From Stenotrophomonas maltophilia (GTDB lineage: Bacteria > Pseudomonadota > Gammaproteobacteria > Xanthomonadales > Xanthomonadaceae), in NCBI GenBank assembly GCA_002435595.1, contig DJBL01000124.1:33635-97634 (forward strand): DNA of 64,000 bases, read 5' to 3'. Shown one piece after another: positions 20,019 to 29,300 of the stretch (positions within the stretch are counted from its first letter, which is position 1; each line of letters opens with the position of its first letter). The position numbers and the translations under genes were made by a program. The notes under the pieces are model-generated. The model had not been told where the DNA came from. It saw only the letters and a list, made by a program, of their open reading frames with translations, and searched no databases.

Positions 20019-20408
20019 CTACGCAGGCCGTCCTGCTTTGCGCACCTCCGCCGCCACGCGCTGCTTCACCCGGTCCACGTCGGGATTGCCCGGACCGCTG
20101 TAGTCGAAGGCCTGGATCACAAAGACCGTCTGGTCCCCCGCACGGATGCACTAGGAAATCAACGCGCGGCCATCGGTCCGCGGCGCCGACACATGCAGCA
20201 CCAGCGTCTTCTGATCCTGGTCCACGCGCGTGGTGTAGCCCAGTGCCGCTGCGCCCCTTGCCACCGCGGCATGGCACGATTGCAGGCTCAGTTGCCGGGC
20301 CGGGAAGCGGTCCACGTCATAGCCGAGACTGAACTCGGACGCGGCCATGGCCGGCACGACGGGAAGCAGCGTCAGGGCACCAAGTGCCGCCAACAAGGTC
20401 GTCTTCAT
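20019..20408 (-). pseudogene. Small secreted protein gene interrupted by a nonsense codon
   Basis: A start at ATG 20408 with GGAGGA just upstream opens a signal-peptide protein (MKTTLLAALGALTLLPVVPAMA, then SEFSLGYDVDRFPARQLSL). The frame meets TAG at 20151-20153 after GRALIS. The same frame stays open beyond it for 43 more codons (CIRAGDQTVFVIQAFDYSG..., RVKQRVAAEVRKAGRPA) to TAG at 20019. The part after the stop looks genuinely coding, so a 129-residue protein has been cut by a single nonsense change; it resembles the DUF6180 family as far as I can recall. It may still give an 85-residue product. It lies between barstar and the OmpA-like gene. Confidence 0.65.
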
Positions 20409-20441
20409 GGGGTCCTCCATCAATGCAGGCACTGCGTGGGA

Positions 20442-21665
20442 TCAGGCGCGTACGAAGATTTCCACCCGCCGGTTGAGCTGGCGTCCGCCGGGATCGTCCT
20501 GTCCGTCGCGTTCATTGGGTGCCACGGGCTGCTGTTCGCCGAAGCCTTTGGCCTCCATCTGTTGTGCTGCGCCGCGCGTTCGCAACGCCGCCAGCACCGA
20601 CGCCGCCCGGCGTTCGGACAACTGCTGGTTGTACCCCTCCTCGCCCTTGGAATCGGTATGCCCGCGCACTTGGATGCCCGTTGCCTTCACCTGCGCCAAC
20701 GCACCCGCCAGTGTATCCAGCAGCTGCGCGGCGTCGGGACGGATGTCGGACTTGTCGAAGTCGAACAGCACCCGATCACTGAGGGTGATCACGTAGCCGC
20801 ACGGTGCGCCGGGGGGCGCGAATATCGTCAGCGGCGGGAAACGTCCCGCGGGCGGCAGCCGGGGCATCGGTGGCATCCTGACCGCGCGCGCGGGCGGGCC
20901 GATGGTGCCTGTACCGTCGCCGTTGTTGACGATCAAGCCCGGCTCGCCGTTCCAGGTGCCCGAGCCATCGGCATTCACCCTGACCAACCCCATCGGGCCA
21001 TTCCAGGTGCCGCTGCCGTCGCCGTTGTTGGTGATCAGACCGCTGTCGCCGTTCCACGTGCCCGCGCCCTTCCCGTCCAGCCGGATCAACCCGGCAGGTC
21101 CGTTGTACGTTCCCGATCCATCGGCCTGCACGGAGATGATCGCGCTGTCTCCGCCGTCACCGGCGGCCGGCCCATTGATGGTGCCACTGCCGTCGGCGTT
21201 GACCCGCACCAGTCCGCCTTCAACGTTGGCGGTACCGCTGCCGTCCGCGTTGATCTTGAAGAGCCCTTCATCACTGTTCCTGGTCAGGGTTCCCTGCGCG
21301 TCCAGCCGGGTGATTCCGCCGCCGTTGATCAGGCCGCCGCCCGCATCACAACGGGCCGGGGCGACGGTAATGCCCGCCACGGGGTCCAGGATCGTCTGGA
21401 TCGACGCTTCCAGCGCCTGCTGCGCAGGCGTCACCCCCAAAATGCCAGGCACCACGATGCGGGGGATGACGGGCAACGGCGGCACTTCGCTGGGGATCTC
21501 GGCGTCGGGCCGCGCAGCAGGGGCATGGGCGATCCTGCTGCCGCTGGCCGCGCCCTCGGAAGATTTGCCCACCGCACCTGGATCGCGGTCCGGCGTACAG
21601 GCACTCAACGCCATCAGCACGGTGGGGAGAAGAAGCGCTCTGGACGACCGACCCGATGGCTGCAT
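20442..21665 (-). CDS. OmpA-family lipoprotein with glycine-rich internal repeats
   Basis: 407 residues. The N-terminus is a lipoprotein signal (lipobox LSAC followed by TPDRD), followed by a Pro-rich linker. Residues ~115-250 hold about seven copies of a short repeat with core NADGSGTWNG/NNGDGSGTWNG, alternating with GLV/GLI, which suggests a beta-solenoid or beta-prism. The C-terminal domain is a complete OmpA peptidoglycan-binding module: VLFDFDKSDIRPDAAQLLDTL, VRGHTDSKGEEGYNQQLSERRA and LNRRVEIFV. It should be anchored in the outer membrane and tied to peptidoglycan, with the repeats between. No operon partner is evident. Confidence 0.88.
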   Translation of the reverse strand: MQPSGRSSRALLLPTVLMALSACTPDRDPGAVGKSSEGAASGSRIAHAPAARPDAEIPSEVPPLPVIPRIVVPGILGVTPAQQALEASIQTILDPVAGITVAPARCDAGGGLINGGGITRLDAQGTLTRNSDEGLFKINADGSGTANVEGGLVRVNADGSGTINGPAAGDGGDSAIISVQADGSGTYNGPAGLIRLDGKGAGTWNGDSGLITNNGDGSGTWNGPMGLVRVNADGSGTWNGEPGLIVNNGDGTGTIGPPARAVRMPPMPRLPPAGRFPPLTIFAPPGAPCGYVITLSDRVLFDFDKSDIRPDAAQLLDTLAGALAQVKATGIQVRGHTDSKGEEGYNQQLSERRAASVLAALRTRGAAQQMEAKGFGEQQPVAPNERDGQDDPGGRQLNRRVEIFVRA

Positions 21666-22006
21666 GGATGCCGGAACCTCACCATGAATGAGGGGGTGAG
21701 TCTTGCCATTCGTTTATCAGGGGGGCGTGAAGGCGTCTCCCGGATGTTCAAGGTGCGCCCCGATGCCTGCGACGGGGCCCGGCGCTTGCCGGTTCGGGGA
21801 TTTGGCGGTGGGAGCGCTTAAACTTGGTGCCTCGGCGAGGCCTCCGCCTGCGTCGCGCCCCCGTGTCCATGGTCAATCCGCTGCGTGTCCGTTGCACCAT
21901 CGAGTTGATCCCGTTCGAGTGACCGCCGCGACCACGGCGCAACCGAGAACACCACTCCCTGCCGCCAGTGACCCGGATCGACCGCCACATCCCGTAAGGA
22001 CGTTTC
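21666..22006. other. Divergent intergenic region upstream of mutS and the OmpA-like gene
   Basis: 341 bases with no credible gene. It must carry promoters in both directions; I see no convincing -35/-10 pair, operator or repeat in it. Confidence 0.4.
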
Positions 22007-24628
22007 TTGCAAACCACTGATCCCAACGTGAAATCTTCCCCGAGCAAGGCCAGTGCCGAGCACACCCCGCTCATGAAGCAGTTCTTCGCTGCAAAGTCCG
22101 AGTATCCGGACCTGCTGCTTTTCTTCCGGATGGGCGATTTCTACGAGCTGTTCTACGACGACGCGCGCAAGGCCGCGCGCCTGCTGGACATCACCCTCAC
22201 CCAGCGCGGCAGCTCCGGCGGCGCGCCGATCCCGATGGCCGGGGTGCCGGTGCATGCCTACGAAGGCTACCTGGCACGGCTGGTGGCCCTGGGCGAATCG
22301 GTGGCGATCTGCGAGCAGATCGGCGATCCGGCGCTGGCCAAGGGCCTGGTCGAACGCAAAGTGGTGCGCATCGTCACCCCCGGCACCGTCACCGACGAGG
22401 CGCTGCTGGACGAGCGCCGCGACACCCTGCTGATGGCGCTGTCGCGCGGCAGGCACGGCTTCGGCCTGGCCTGGGCCGATCTGGCCGGCGGCCGTTTCCT
22501 GGTCAACGAGGTCGACTCCGAAGACGCGCTGGAGGCCGAACTGGCCCGGCTGGAACCAGCCGAACTGCTGGTCCCGGATGAAGAAAACTGGCCGGAGTTC
22601 CTGAAGCACCGCAGCGGCATCCGGCGCCGCGCGCCCTGGCTGTTCGACGCCGACAGCGGCCGCCGCCAGTTGCTGGCGTTCTTCAAGCTGCACGACCTCA
22701 CCGGCTTCGGCATCGACGACAAGCCGCGCGCCACCGCGGCGGCCGGCGCGCTGCTGGGCTATGTCGAAGAGACCCAGAAGCAGCGCCTGCCGCACCTGAC
22801 CGCCATCGCCACCGAAACGGCGAGCGAGGCGATCGCGATGAATGCCGCCACGCGCCGCCACCTGGAGCTGGACACGCGCGTGGATGGCGACACCCGCCAT
22901 ACCCTGCTCGGCGTGCTCGACACCACGGTCACGCCCATGGGCGGGCGCCTGCTGCGGCGCTGGCTGCACCGCCCGCTAAGGCTGCGCGAGGTGCTGGTGC
23001 AGCGCCACGATGCGGTGGCCACGCTGATCGATCGTGGCGCCGACGGCGACATCCGCGATGCCTTCCGCGCGCTTGGCGACCTGGAACGCATCCTCACCCG
23101 CGTGGCGCTGCGCTCGGCGCGCCCGCGTGACTTCTCCACCCTGCGCGACGGCCTGGGCCTGCTGCCGCAGGTCCGCGCGGTACTGGCACCGCTGGACTCG
23201 CCGCGCCTGATGGCGCTGCACGCGGCGCTGGGCGAGCACGACGAATGCGCGCACCTGCTGGCCAGCGCGATCGCCCCCACCCCGCCGATGAAGCTCAGCG
23301 ACGGTGGCGTGATCGCCGAAGGCTTCGATGCCGAACTGGACGAACTGCGTCGTCTGTCCACCCACGCCGACCAGTTCCTGATCGACCTGGAACAGCGCGA
23401 GCGCGCCAGCAGCGGCATCGCCACCCTGAAGGTCGGCTACAACCGCGTGCACGGTTACTACATCGAGATCAGCAAGGGCCAGAGCGACAAGGCACCGGTG
23501 CACTACACCCGCCGCCAGACCCTGACCAATGCCGAGCGCTACATCACCGAAGAACTGAAGTCCTTCGAAGACAAAGTGCTGTCGGCACGCGAACGCTCGC
23601 TGTCGCGCGAGAAACTGCTGTACGAACAGCTGCTGGATACCCTGGGTGGCCAGCTCGAGCCGCTCAAGCAGTGCGCCGCCGCGCTCAGCGAGCTGGACGT
23701 GCTGGCCGGCTTTGCCGAACGCGCGCAGGCGCTGGACTGGGCCCGCCCCGAGCTGGAGACCGCGCCGTGCCTGCGCATCGAACGTGGCCGCCACCCGGTG
23801 GTGGAGGCGGTGCGCGAACAAGCGTTCGAGCCCAACGACCTGGACCTGCACCCGGACCGCCGCATGCTGGTGATCACCGGCCCGAACATGGGCGGCAAGT
23901 CCACCTACATGCGCCAGAACGCGCTGATCGTGCTGCTGGCCCACATCGGCAGCTTCGTGCCCGCCAGCCGCGCGGTGATCGGCCCGATCGACCGCATCCT
24001 CACCCGCATCGGCGCCGGCGACGACCTCGCCCGCGGGCAGTCCACCTTCATGGTCGAGATGGCCGAGACCAGCTACATCCTGCACCACGCCAGCGCGCAT
24101 TCGCTGGTGCTGATGGACGAGATCGGCCGCGGCACGTCCACCTACGACGGCCTGGCCCTGGCCGATGCGGTGGCCCGCCACCTGGCCTATGCCAACCGCT
24201 GCTACACGCTGTTTGCCACCCACTACTTCGAGCTGACCGCGCTGGCCGACGAGCAGCACGAAGGCGGCCCCAGCGGCATCGCCAACGTGCACCTGGATGC
24301 GGTCGAACATGGCGACGCGCTGGTGTTCATGCACGCGGTCAAGGACGGCCCGGCCAACCGCAGCTTCGGCCTGCAGGTGGCCGCGCTGGCTGGCTTGCCC
24401 AAGGCCACCGTGGCGCAGGCGCGGCGGCGCCTGGCCGAGCTGGAACTGCGCAGCGGCGAAACCCGTTCGGCGGCCGTGACGCCGCAGGCGCTGGACGCAC
24501 CACAGCAGTTCGGGTTGTTCACCGCGCCGAACACGGCCGCGCAGGATGCCCTGATGGCGATCGACCCCGACGCGCTCACCCCCAGGCAGGCGCTGGAAGC
24601 GCTGTACCGGTTGAAGGCGCTGGTCTGA
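22007..24628 (+). CDS. mutS: DNA mismatch repair protein MutS
   Basis: 873 residues. The start is TTG 22007, because AAGGA ends 7 bases before it and no ATG is better placed. MutS recognises mismatches and small loops as a clamp and starts methyl-directed or MutL-dependent repair. The mismatch-binding wedge F-x-E is F45-Y-E47 in MGDFYELFYDD. The ATPase has Walker A GPNMGGKSTYMRQ near residue 625, LVLMDEIGRGTSTYDG (Walker B and the ABC signature) and THYFELT. The C-terminus includes the short tetramerisation region. It is intact and of normal length, so this strain is not expected to be a mutS mutator. Confidence 0.97.
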   Translation: MQTTDPNVKSSPSKASAEHTPLMKQFFAAKSEYPDLLLFFRMGDFYELFYDDARKAARLLDITLTQRGSSGGAPIPMAGVPVHAYEGYLARLVALGESVAICEQIGDPALAKGLVERKVVRIVTPGTVTDEALLDERRDTLLMALSRGRHGFGLAWADLAGGRFLVNEVDSEDALEAELARLEPAELLVPDEENWPEFLKHRSGIRRRAPWLFDADSGRRQLLAFFKLHDLTGFGIDDKPRATAAAGALLGYVEETQKQRLPHLTAIATETASEAIAMNAATRRHLELDTRVDGDTRHTLLGVLDTTVTPMGGRLLRRWLHRPLRLREVLVQRHDAVATLIDRGADGDIRDAFRALGDLERILTRVALRSARPRDFSTLRDGLGLLPQVRAVLAPLDSPRLMALHAALGEHDECAHLLASAIAPTPPMKLSDGGVIAEGFDAELDELRRLSTHADQFLIDLEQRERASSGIATLKVGYNRVHGYYIEISKGQSDKAPVHYTRRQTLTNAERYITEELKSFEDKVLSARERSLSREKLLYEQLLDTLGGQLEPLKQCAAALSELDVLAGFAERAQALDWARPELETAPCLRIERGRHPVVEAVREQAFEPNDLDLHPDRRMLVITGPNMGGKSTYMRQNALIVLLAHIGSFVPASRAVIGPIDRILTRIGAGDDLARGQSTFMVEMAETSYILHHASAHSLVLMDEIGRGTSTYDGLALADAVARHLAYANRCYTLFATHYFELTALADEQHEGGPSGIANVHLDAVEHGDALVFMHAVKDGPANRSFGLQVAALAGLPKATVAQARRRLAELELRSGETRSAAVTPQALDAPQQFGLFTAPNTAAQDALMAIDPDALTPRQALEALYRLKALV

Positions 24629-24632
24629 CGGA

Positions 24633-24663
24633 GGCCGGGCACGACCCGGGGTCGTGCCCGGCC
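24633..24663. terminator. 13-bp perfect hairpin after mutS
   Basis: The arms 24633-24645 and 24651-24663 (GGCCGGGCACGAC and its complement) enclose CCGGG. There is no T run, so it may slow or protect the 3' end of the mutS transcript rather than act as a classical terminator. Confidence 0.5.
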
Positions 24664-24800
24664 GGACGGGGCCGGCGACCACCGGATCGCCCACGAACCG
24701 TACCGGTCGCCGCCGACCGTTGCCGGGGTGGGTCCTTCGCATTTTCGTAGTCCACCCAGCGCTATGCTCGGCCGGTTCCCCTTCCTGCCTGGAGTCCGCC

Positions 24801-25406
24801 GTGAACAACGCATCGCTTGCCGCTTCCCTCTTCCAGCAGCTGCAGCAGGGGCAAGGCCTGCAGCAGGTGTCCCAGCAACTGGGCATCGACCAGAACCAGG
24901 CCAGTGGCGCGATCGGCGCGGCCTTGCCGCTGCTGCTCGGCGCGATGGGCCGCAACGCCCAGCAGCCGGAGGGGGCCGAGGCCCTGCTCGGCGCGCTGCA
25001 ACGCGACCATGCCCCGGCCGCCGCCGGCGGCTTGGACCTCGGCGGGCTGCTGGGCAGCGTGCTCGGCGGCGGCGGCGGTAGCGCCACCAACGGCGCCGGC
25101 ATCCTCGGCCACGTGTTCGGTGGCAACAGCGACCGCGCCGCCCAGGGCCTGAGCCAGGCCACCGGCCTGGACAGCGGCAAGACCAGCCAGCTGCTGGCCA
25201 TCCTCGCGCCGATCGTCATGTCCTACCTGGCCCAGCGCTTCGCCAGCAGCGGCAACCCGGCCCAGCTCAGCCAGGCGCTCGGTCAGGAAGCGCAGGCGGC
25301 CAGCAGCGGCGGCCTGCTCACCTCGGTGCTGGACCAGGACGGCGATGGCCAGCTGGGCATCGGCGACCTGCTCAAGCTGGGCGGCGGCTTGCTCGGCAAG
25401 CGGTGA
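24801..25406 (+). CDS. DUF937 (YidB-like) protein
   Basis: 201 residues from GTG 24801, with GGAG 6 bases upstream. It begins VNNASLAASLFQQLQQGQGLQQVSQQLG and has the family's Gln/Gly-rich helical layout: GAIGAALPLLLGAMGRNAQQ, then a Gly-rich linker GLLGSVLGGGGGS, ILGHVFGG, KTSQLLAILAPIVMSYL. The C-terminal VLDQDGDGQLGIGDLLKLGGGLLG looks like a single EF-hand-like D-x-D-x-D loop. The biochemical role of DUF937 is unknown. It is cytosolic as far as can be seen and transcribed alone. Confidence 0.8.
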   Translation: MNNASLAASLFQQLQQGQGLQQVSQQLGIDQNQASGAIGAALPLLLGAMGRNAQQPEGAEALLGALQRDHAPAAAGGLDLGGLLGSVLGGGGGSATNGAGILGHVFGGNSDRAAQGLSQATGLDSGKTSQLLAILAPIVMSYLAQRFASSGNPAQLSQALGQEAQAASSGGLLTSVLDQDGDGQLGIGDLLKLGGGLLGKR

Positions 25407-25432
25407 TGCGGGGTGCGCCATCGGGGCATGGC

Positions 25433-25454
25433 GCCGGCCAGCGGCCGGCCCTAC
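25433..25454 (-). repeat. Single GTAG-headed palindrome (SMAG-like)
   Basis: GCCGGCCAGCGGCCGGC followed by CCTAC; read on the minus strand it is GTAG plus a GC palindrome. It is the same stem that recurs near 58.05 and 61.13 kb. Confidence 0.7.
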
Positions 25455-25471
25455 CGTGGCGCCGCTTGACC

Positions 25472-25508
25472 ATAGTCCTCCTCTATCAATCTGGTTGATT
25501 CGTTCGAA
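25472..25508 (+). promoter_or_regulatory. Candidate OxyR operator upstream of katG
   Basis: ATAG-N7-CTAT (25472-25486) fits the OxyR half-site consensus exactly. The second half-site, seven bases on (GTTG-N7-CGAA, 25494-25508), matches poorly. ATCAA-TCTGG-TTGAT (25485-25499) forms an inverted repeat across the junction. It is 206 bases upstream of the katG start. OxyR control is expected for katG in this family but not shown here. Confidence 0.4.
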
Positions 25509-25713
25509 TTTACCGAATGCCTGAACGTGCTTAACGTACAGGCATTCCCGCAGGAGTTCGCCGGATGCATCGATTGATCCCATCGCGCACGCGCGTCCAA
25601 TCCATGCCCGTCGACCGTGCCGGATGCTCTTCGCCCTGAGCGATGCGCTCGTTCCCATTGCCCTGCCCAACTGCGGCAGGTGCCCACATTCGCAAGTACA
25701 CAGGTAGCGACCC

Positions 25714-27939
25714 ATGAAAAGCGAAGCCAAGTGCCCGTTCAATCACGCCCTCGTCGGCGATGCCACCACCAACCGCGACTGGTGGCCCAGGCAGCTGCGC
25801 GTGGACCTGCTCAACCAGCACTCCAACCGCTCCAATCCACTCGATGACGACTTCGATTACGCCCGGGCGTTCAAGGGGCTGGACTACGCCGCGCTCAAAG
25901 CCGACCTGACCGCGCTGATGACCGACTCCCAGGCGTGGTGGCCGGCCGACTTCGGCCACTACGGCGGCCTGTTCGTGCGCATGGCTTGGCACAGTGCCGG
26001 CACCTACCGCATCGGTGACGGGCGCGGCGGCGGCGGCCGTGGCCAGCAGCGTTTTGCCCCGCTCAACAGCTGGCCGGACAACGTCAGCCTGGACAAGGCG
26101 CGGCGCTTGCTGTGGCCGATCAAGCAGAAGTACGGCCAGGCCATTTCCTGGGCCGACCTGCTGATCCTCACCGGCAACGTCGCGCTGGAATCGATGGGCT
26201 TCAAGACGCTGGGCTTTGCCGGCGGTCGCCCGGATACCTGGGAGCCGGACCAGGATGTGTACTGGGGCCGTGAGACCACCTGGCTCGGTGGCGACGTGCG
26301 ATATGCGCATGGCTCCGAAGGCGTGCAGGAAGACCACGGCGTGCTCGTGTCCGACGACGATGCCGACGGTGACATCCACTCGCGCGACCTGGAAAACCCG
26401 CTGGCGGCCGTGCAGATGGGCCTGATCTACGTGAATCCGGAAGGCCCCGATGGCAACCCGGATCCGCTCAAGGCGGCCTTCGACATCCGCGACACCTTCG
26501 GCCGCATGGCGATGGACGACGAAGAAACCGTCGCGCTGATCGCCGGCGGCCACAGCTTCGGCAAGACCCACGGTGCCGGCCCGGCCGACAACGTCGGCGC
26601 GGAGCCGGAAGCGGCCGGACTGGAAAGCCAGGGCCTTGGCTGGTCCAACGCGTTCGGGAGCGGCAAGGGCGGCGACACCATCACCAGCGGCCTGGAAGTG
26701 ACCTGGACCCGCACCCCGGCACAGTGGAGCCACGACTTCTTCGAGATCCTGTTCGGCCACGAGTGGGAGCTGACCAAGAGCCCGGCCGGTGCCCACCAAT
26801 GGGTGGCCAAGGACAGCGAGGCGATCATTCCCGACGCGCACGATCCGTCCAGGAAGCATCGCCCCACCATGCTCACCACCGACCTGTCGCTGCGCGTGGA
26901 CCCGGCGTACGAAGCGATCTCGCGCCGCTTCCTGGCCGACCCGCAGGCCTTTGCCGACGCGTTCGCGCGGGCGTGGTTCAAGCTGACCCATCGCGACATG
27001 GGCCCGCGCGCCCGTTACCTCGGCCCGGAGATCCCGGCCGAGGAGTTCATCTGGCAGGACCCGGTACCCGCCGCTACCCAGCCGCTGATCGACGCGCAGG
27101 ACATCGCGGCATTGAAGCAGCAGATCGCGGCCACCGGTCTGAGCGTGGCCGAACTGGTCTCCACCGCCTGGGCATCGGCCTCCACCTTCCGTGGCTCGGA
27201 CAAGCGCGGCGGTGCCAATGGCGCGCGCATCCGGCTGGCCCCGCAGAAGGACTGGGCGGTGAACCAACCGCAGCAGCTGGCCAAGGTGCTTGCCGCACTG
27301 GAGAAGGTGCAGGCCAGCTTCAACGGCGGCGGCGGCAAGCAGGTCTCGCTCGCCGACCTGATCGTGCTGGCCGGTGGCGTGGGCATCGAACAGGCAGCCA
27401 GGGCCGGTGGCCACGACATCAGCGTGCCGTTCACCCCCGGGCGCACCGATGCCAGCCAGGAACAGACCGACGTCGACTCCTTCGCGGTGCTCGAGCCTTA
27501 TGCCGATGGCTTCCGCAACTACCTCAAGGGCCGCTACAGCGTGCCCGCCGAAGTGCTGCTGATCGACAAGGCGCAACTGCTCACCCTGAGCGCACCGGAG
27601 TTGACCGCGCTGGTGGGCGGGCTGCGGGTGCTGGGCGCCAACGTGGATGGCAACACGCAGGGCGTGCTGACCGATCGGCCCGGCACGCTGAGCAATGACT
27701 TCTTCGTCAATCTGCTGGACATGCGCACGCAGTGGAGCGCCAGTGGCGAGGGTTACCAGAGCACGGGGGGCACGCGCTGGACCGGCAGCCGCGCCGACCT
27801 GGTGTTCGGCTCCAACTCGGTGCTGCGCGCGTTGGCCGAGGTGTACGCCAGTGCCGACGGCGAGAAGAAGCTGGTGCAGGACTTCATCGCCGCCTGGGTG
27901 CGGGTGATGGAGCTGGATCGCTACGACCTGCACGCCTGA
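25714..27939 (+). CDS. katG: Catalase-peroxidase KatG
   Basis: 741 residues, a haem enzyme that disposes of hydrogen peroxide by catalase and peroxidase routes in the cytosol. The distal site R89-x-x-W92-H93 (VRMAWHSAGTYR), Tyr239 (IYVNPEGPDG) and Met265 (FGRMAMDDEE) would form the Trp-Tyr-Met adduct needed for catalase activity, and the proximal haem ligand is His280 in AGGHSFGKTHGAG. The C-terminal half is the usual degenerate repeat of the peroxidase fold and ends the protein at normal length. It has its own upstream region of 300 bases and converges with the GH5 gene. Confidence 0.97.
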   Translation: MKSEAKCPFNHALVGDATTNRDWWPRQLRVDLLNQHSNRSNPLDDDFDYARAFKGLDYAALKADLTALMTDSQAWWPADFGHYGGLFVRMAWHSAGTYRIGDGRGGGGRGQQRFAPLNSWPDNVSLDKARRLLWPIKQKYGQAISWADLLILTGNVALESMGFKTLGFAGGRPDTWEPDQDVYWGRETTWLGGDVRYAHGSEGVQEDHGVLVSDDDADGDIHSRDLENPLAAVQMGLIYVNPEGPDGNPDPLKAAFDIRDTFGRMAMDDEETVALIAGGHSFGKTHGAGPADNVGAEPEAAGLESQGLGWSNAFGSGKGGDTITSGLEVTWTRTPAQWSHDFFEILFGHEWELTKSPAGAHQWVAKDSEAIIPDAHDPSRKHRPTMLTTDLSLRVDPAYEAISRRFLADPQAFADAFARAWFKLTHRDMGPRARYLGPEIPAEEFIWQDPVPAATQPLIDAQDIAALKQQIAATGLSVAELVSTAWASASTFRGSDKRGGANGARIRLAPQKDWAVNQPQQLAKVLAALEKVQASFNGGGGKQVSLADLIVLAGGVGIEQAARAGGHDISVPFTPGRTDASQEQTDVDSFAVLEPYADGFRNYLKGRYSVPAEVLLIDKAQLLTLSAPELTALVGGLRVLGANVDGNTQGVLTDRPGTLSNDFFVNLLDMRTQWSASGEGYQSTGGTRWTGSRADLVFGSNSVLRALAEVYASADGEKKLVQDFIAAWVRVMELDRYDLHA

Positions 27940-27948
27940 GCAGAATGA

Positions 27949-27973
27949 CCGGCACCGCCCCCGGCGGTGCCGG
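27949..27973. terminator. Hairpin between convergent katG and GH5 genes
   Basis: An 11-bp perfect stem CCGGCACCGCC/GGCGGTGCCGG with a 3-base loop, 10 bases after the katG stop and 21 bases from the GH5 stop. There is no T run on either side. Confidence 0.55.
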
Positions 27974-27993
27974 CCACGCCGGCGAACGAGCGG

Positions 27994-29193
27994 CTACCGA
28001 CCGGCCGCGCGCAGATACTTCAGGATCGGCGCAAACACCGGCGTCTCCGCCCGCGGCGGCGACGGCACCTTGCCCGCCTCCACCTCGTTCCAGTACGTCC
28101 ACGGCAGGGCCTTGTCGCCCAGCTCGTAATCCATGCCGTCCCAGCCATCCTCGCGGAACGCATAGAACGCCCAATGCACGCGCTGGGCTTCGAGCACAGC
28201 CAGCACATCCTGCAGATACGCGCGGCAGTCCGGCCAGCGCCGCATGCAGCCGAACTCACCCACCACCATGCGCTGGCGCGCCACGCCATGCTGCTCGGCC
28301 CAGTCCAGCGGCTGCTGCAGGTAGGCGGCCACGCGGCGGGCATCCCAACGCTGTTTGTCCGCCCCGAACGGGACCGTGGCCGGATAGCGATACTGCGTGG
28401 CCCGCTTCTGGTTGGGCGCACTGGTGGCCGAATACGGTTCGTACATGTGCACGCTGTACAGCAGATGCGGATCAGCCAGCGGCGCCGGCCAGTACCCCAG
28501 CGCATCGGCAGCGGCGTACCAGCCCGGGTCCAGCATCAGCGGCATGTCCCGGTCCACCTCGCGTACCGCGGCGATCAATGAGGTGTAGAAGCGCGGCAGG
28601 TCGCGCGGGCCTCCCTGCACCGTGGCATACCAGGCGCGCATCGCCGCCGCATCGGCATGCTCGGCCAGGGCGGTGCCGTACTCCGGTGCAGGCTCGTTGA
28701 TCAGGTTGTAGGCCACCAGGGCCGGATGGCCGTGCAACGCACGCGCCAGATCGCGCCAGAAGGCCAGTGCGGGGCGCTGGTTGGCCTCCGATTGCCATAG
28801 CCGCTGGTCGACCACGCCGCCATTGAGCTGCTTCCAGCGCAGCAATGGCAGCGACAGCGGCACCAGCACCACCTTGAGCCCGGCGGCATGGGCATCATCA
28901 AGCACGCCGCGCAGCGTGGTGACATCGGCGGCCACCAGGCCGTCGTAGTGATCGGCATCGCCCATCAGGAAGTCGCGGCCACCGGCCGACCGCCATTTGT
29001 CCGGGGTCAGCCGGACCCAGGTGGCCCCGGTGGCGCGCAACGCGTCGAAATAGGCGCGGTCGGGCGGCACGGTGTTGAAACTGTTGCCGCCGCGTTGTGG
29101 CTGCGCCCAGAACGCATCGATCGGCGGCGCGGCCTGCGCACGCGGCGCCAGTGCCGACAGCAGCAGCAACAACAGCAGGGACATCACGCGCAT
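27994..29193 (-). CDS. Secreted glycoside hydrolase family 5 (cellulase-like) enzyme
   Basis: 399 residues; GGAG 7 bases before ATG 29193. A signal peptide (MRVMSLLLLLLLSALAPRAQA) exports it. The (beta/alpha)8 GH5 signatures are clear: the acid/base Glu in LVAYNLINEPAPEYG, the nucleophile Glu in QRMVVGEFGCMRR, and LLYSVHMYEPYS between them. GH5 enzymes cut beta-1,4-linked glucans, mannans or related chains; which one cannot be decided. No carbohydrate-binding module or linker is present, so it is a catalytic-domain-only enzyme. Confidence 0.88.
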   Translation of the reverse strand: MRVMSLLLLLLLSALAPRAQAAPPIDAFWAQPQRGGNSFNTVPPDRAYFDALRATGATWVRLTPDKWRSAGGRDFLMGDADHYDGLVAADVTTLRGVLDDAHAAGLKVVLVPLSLPLLRWKQLNGGVVDQRLWQSEANQRPALAFWRDLARALHGHPALVAYNLINEPAPEYGTALAEHADAAAMRAWYATVQGGPRDLPRFYTSLIAAVREVDRDMPLMLDPGWYAAADALGYWPAPLADPHLLYSVHMYEPYSATSAPNQKRATQYRYPATVPFGADKQRWDARRVAAYLQQPLDWAEQHGVARQRMVVGEFGCMRRWPDCRAYLQDVLAVLEAQRVHWAFYAFREDGWDGMDYELGDKALPWTYWNEVEAGKVPSPPRAETPVFAPILKYLRAAGR

Positions 29194-29300
29194 GGCAGGC
29201 TCCAGTGGTCGGTCCGGAAGCCTGACCCACGCCGTTTGAGCGCACCGTGACCGACGCCGTGCTTCCGCACTCAGGTGGCGAATGCGTCAGGCTGGCCGAC

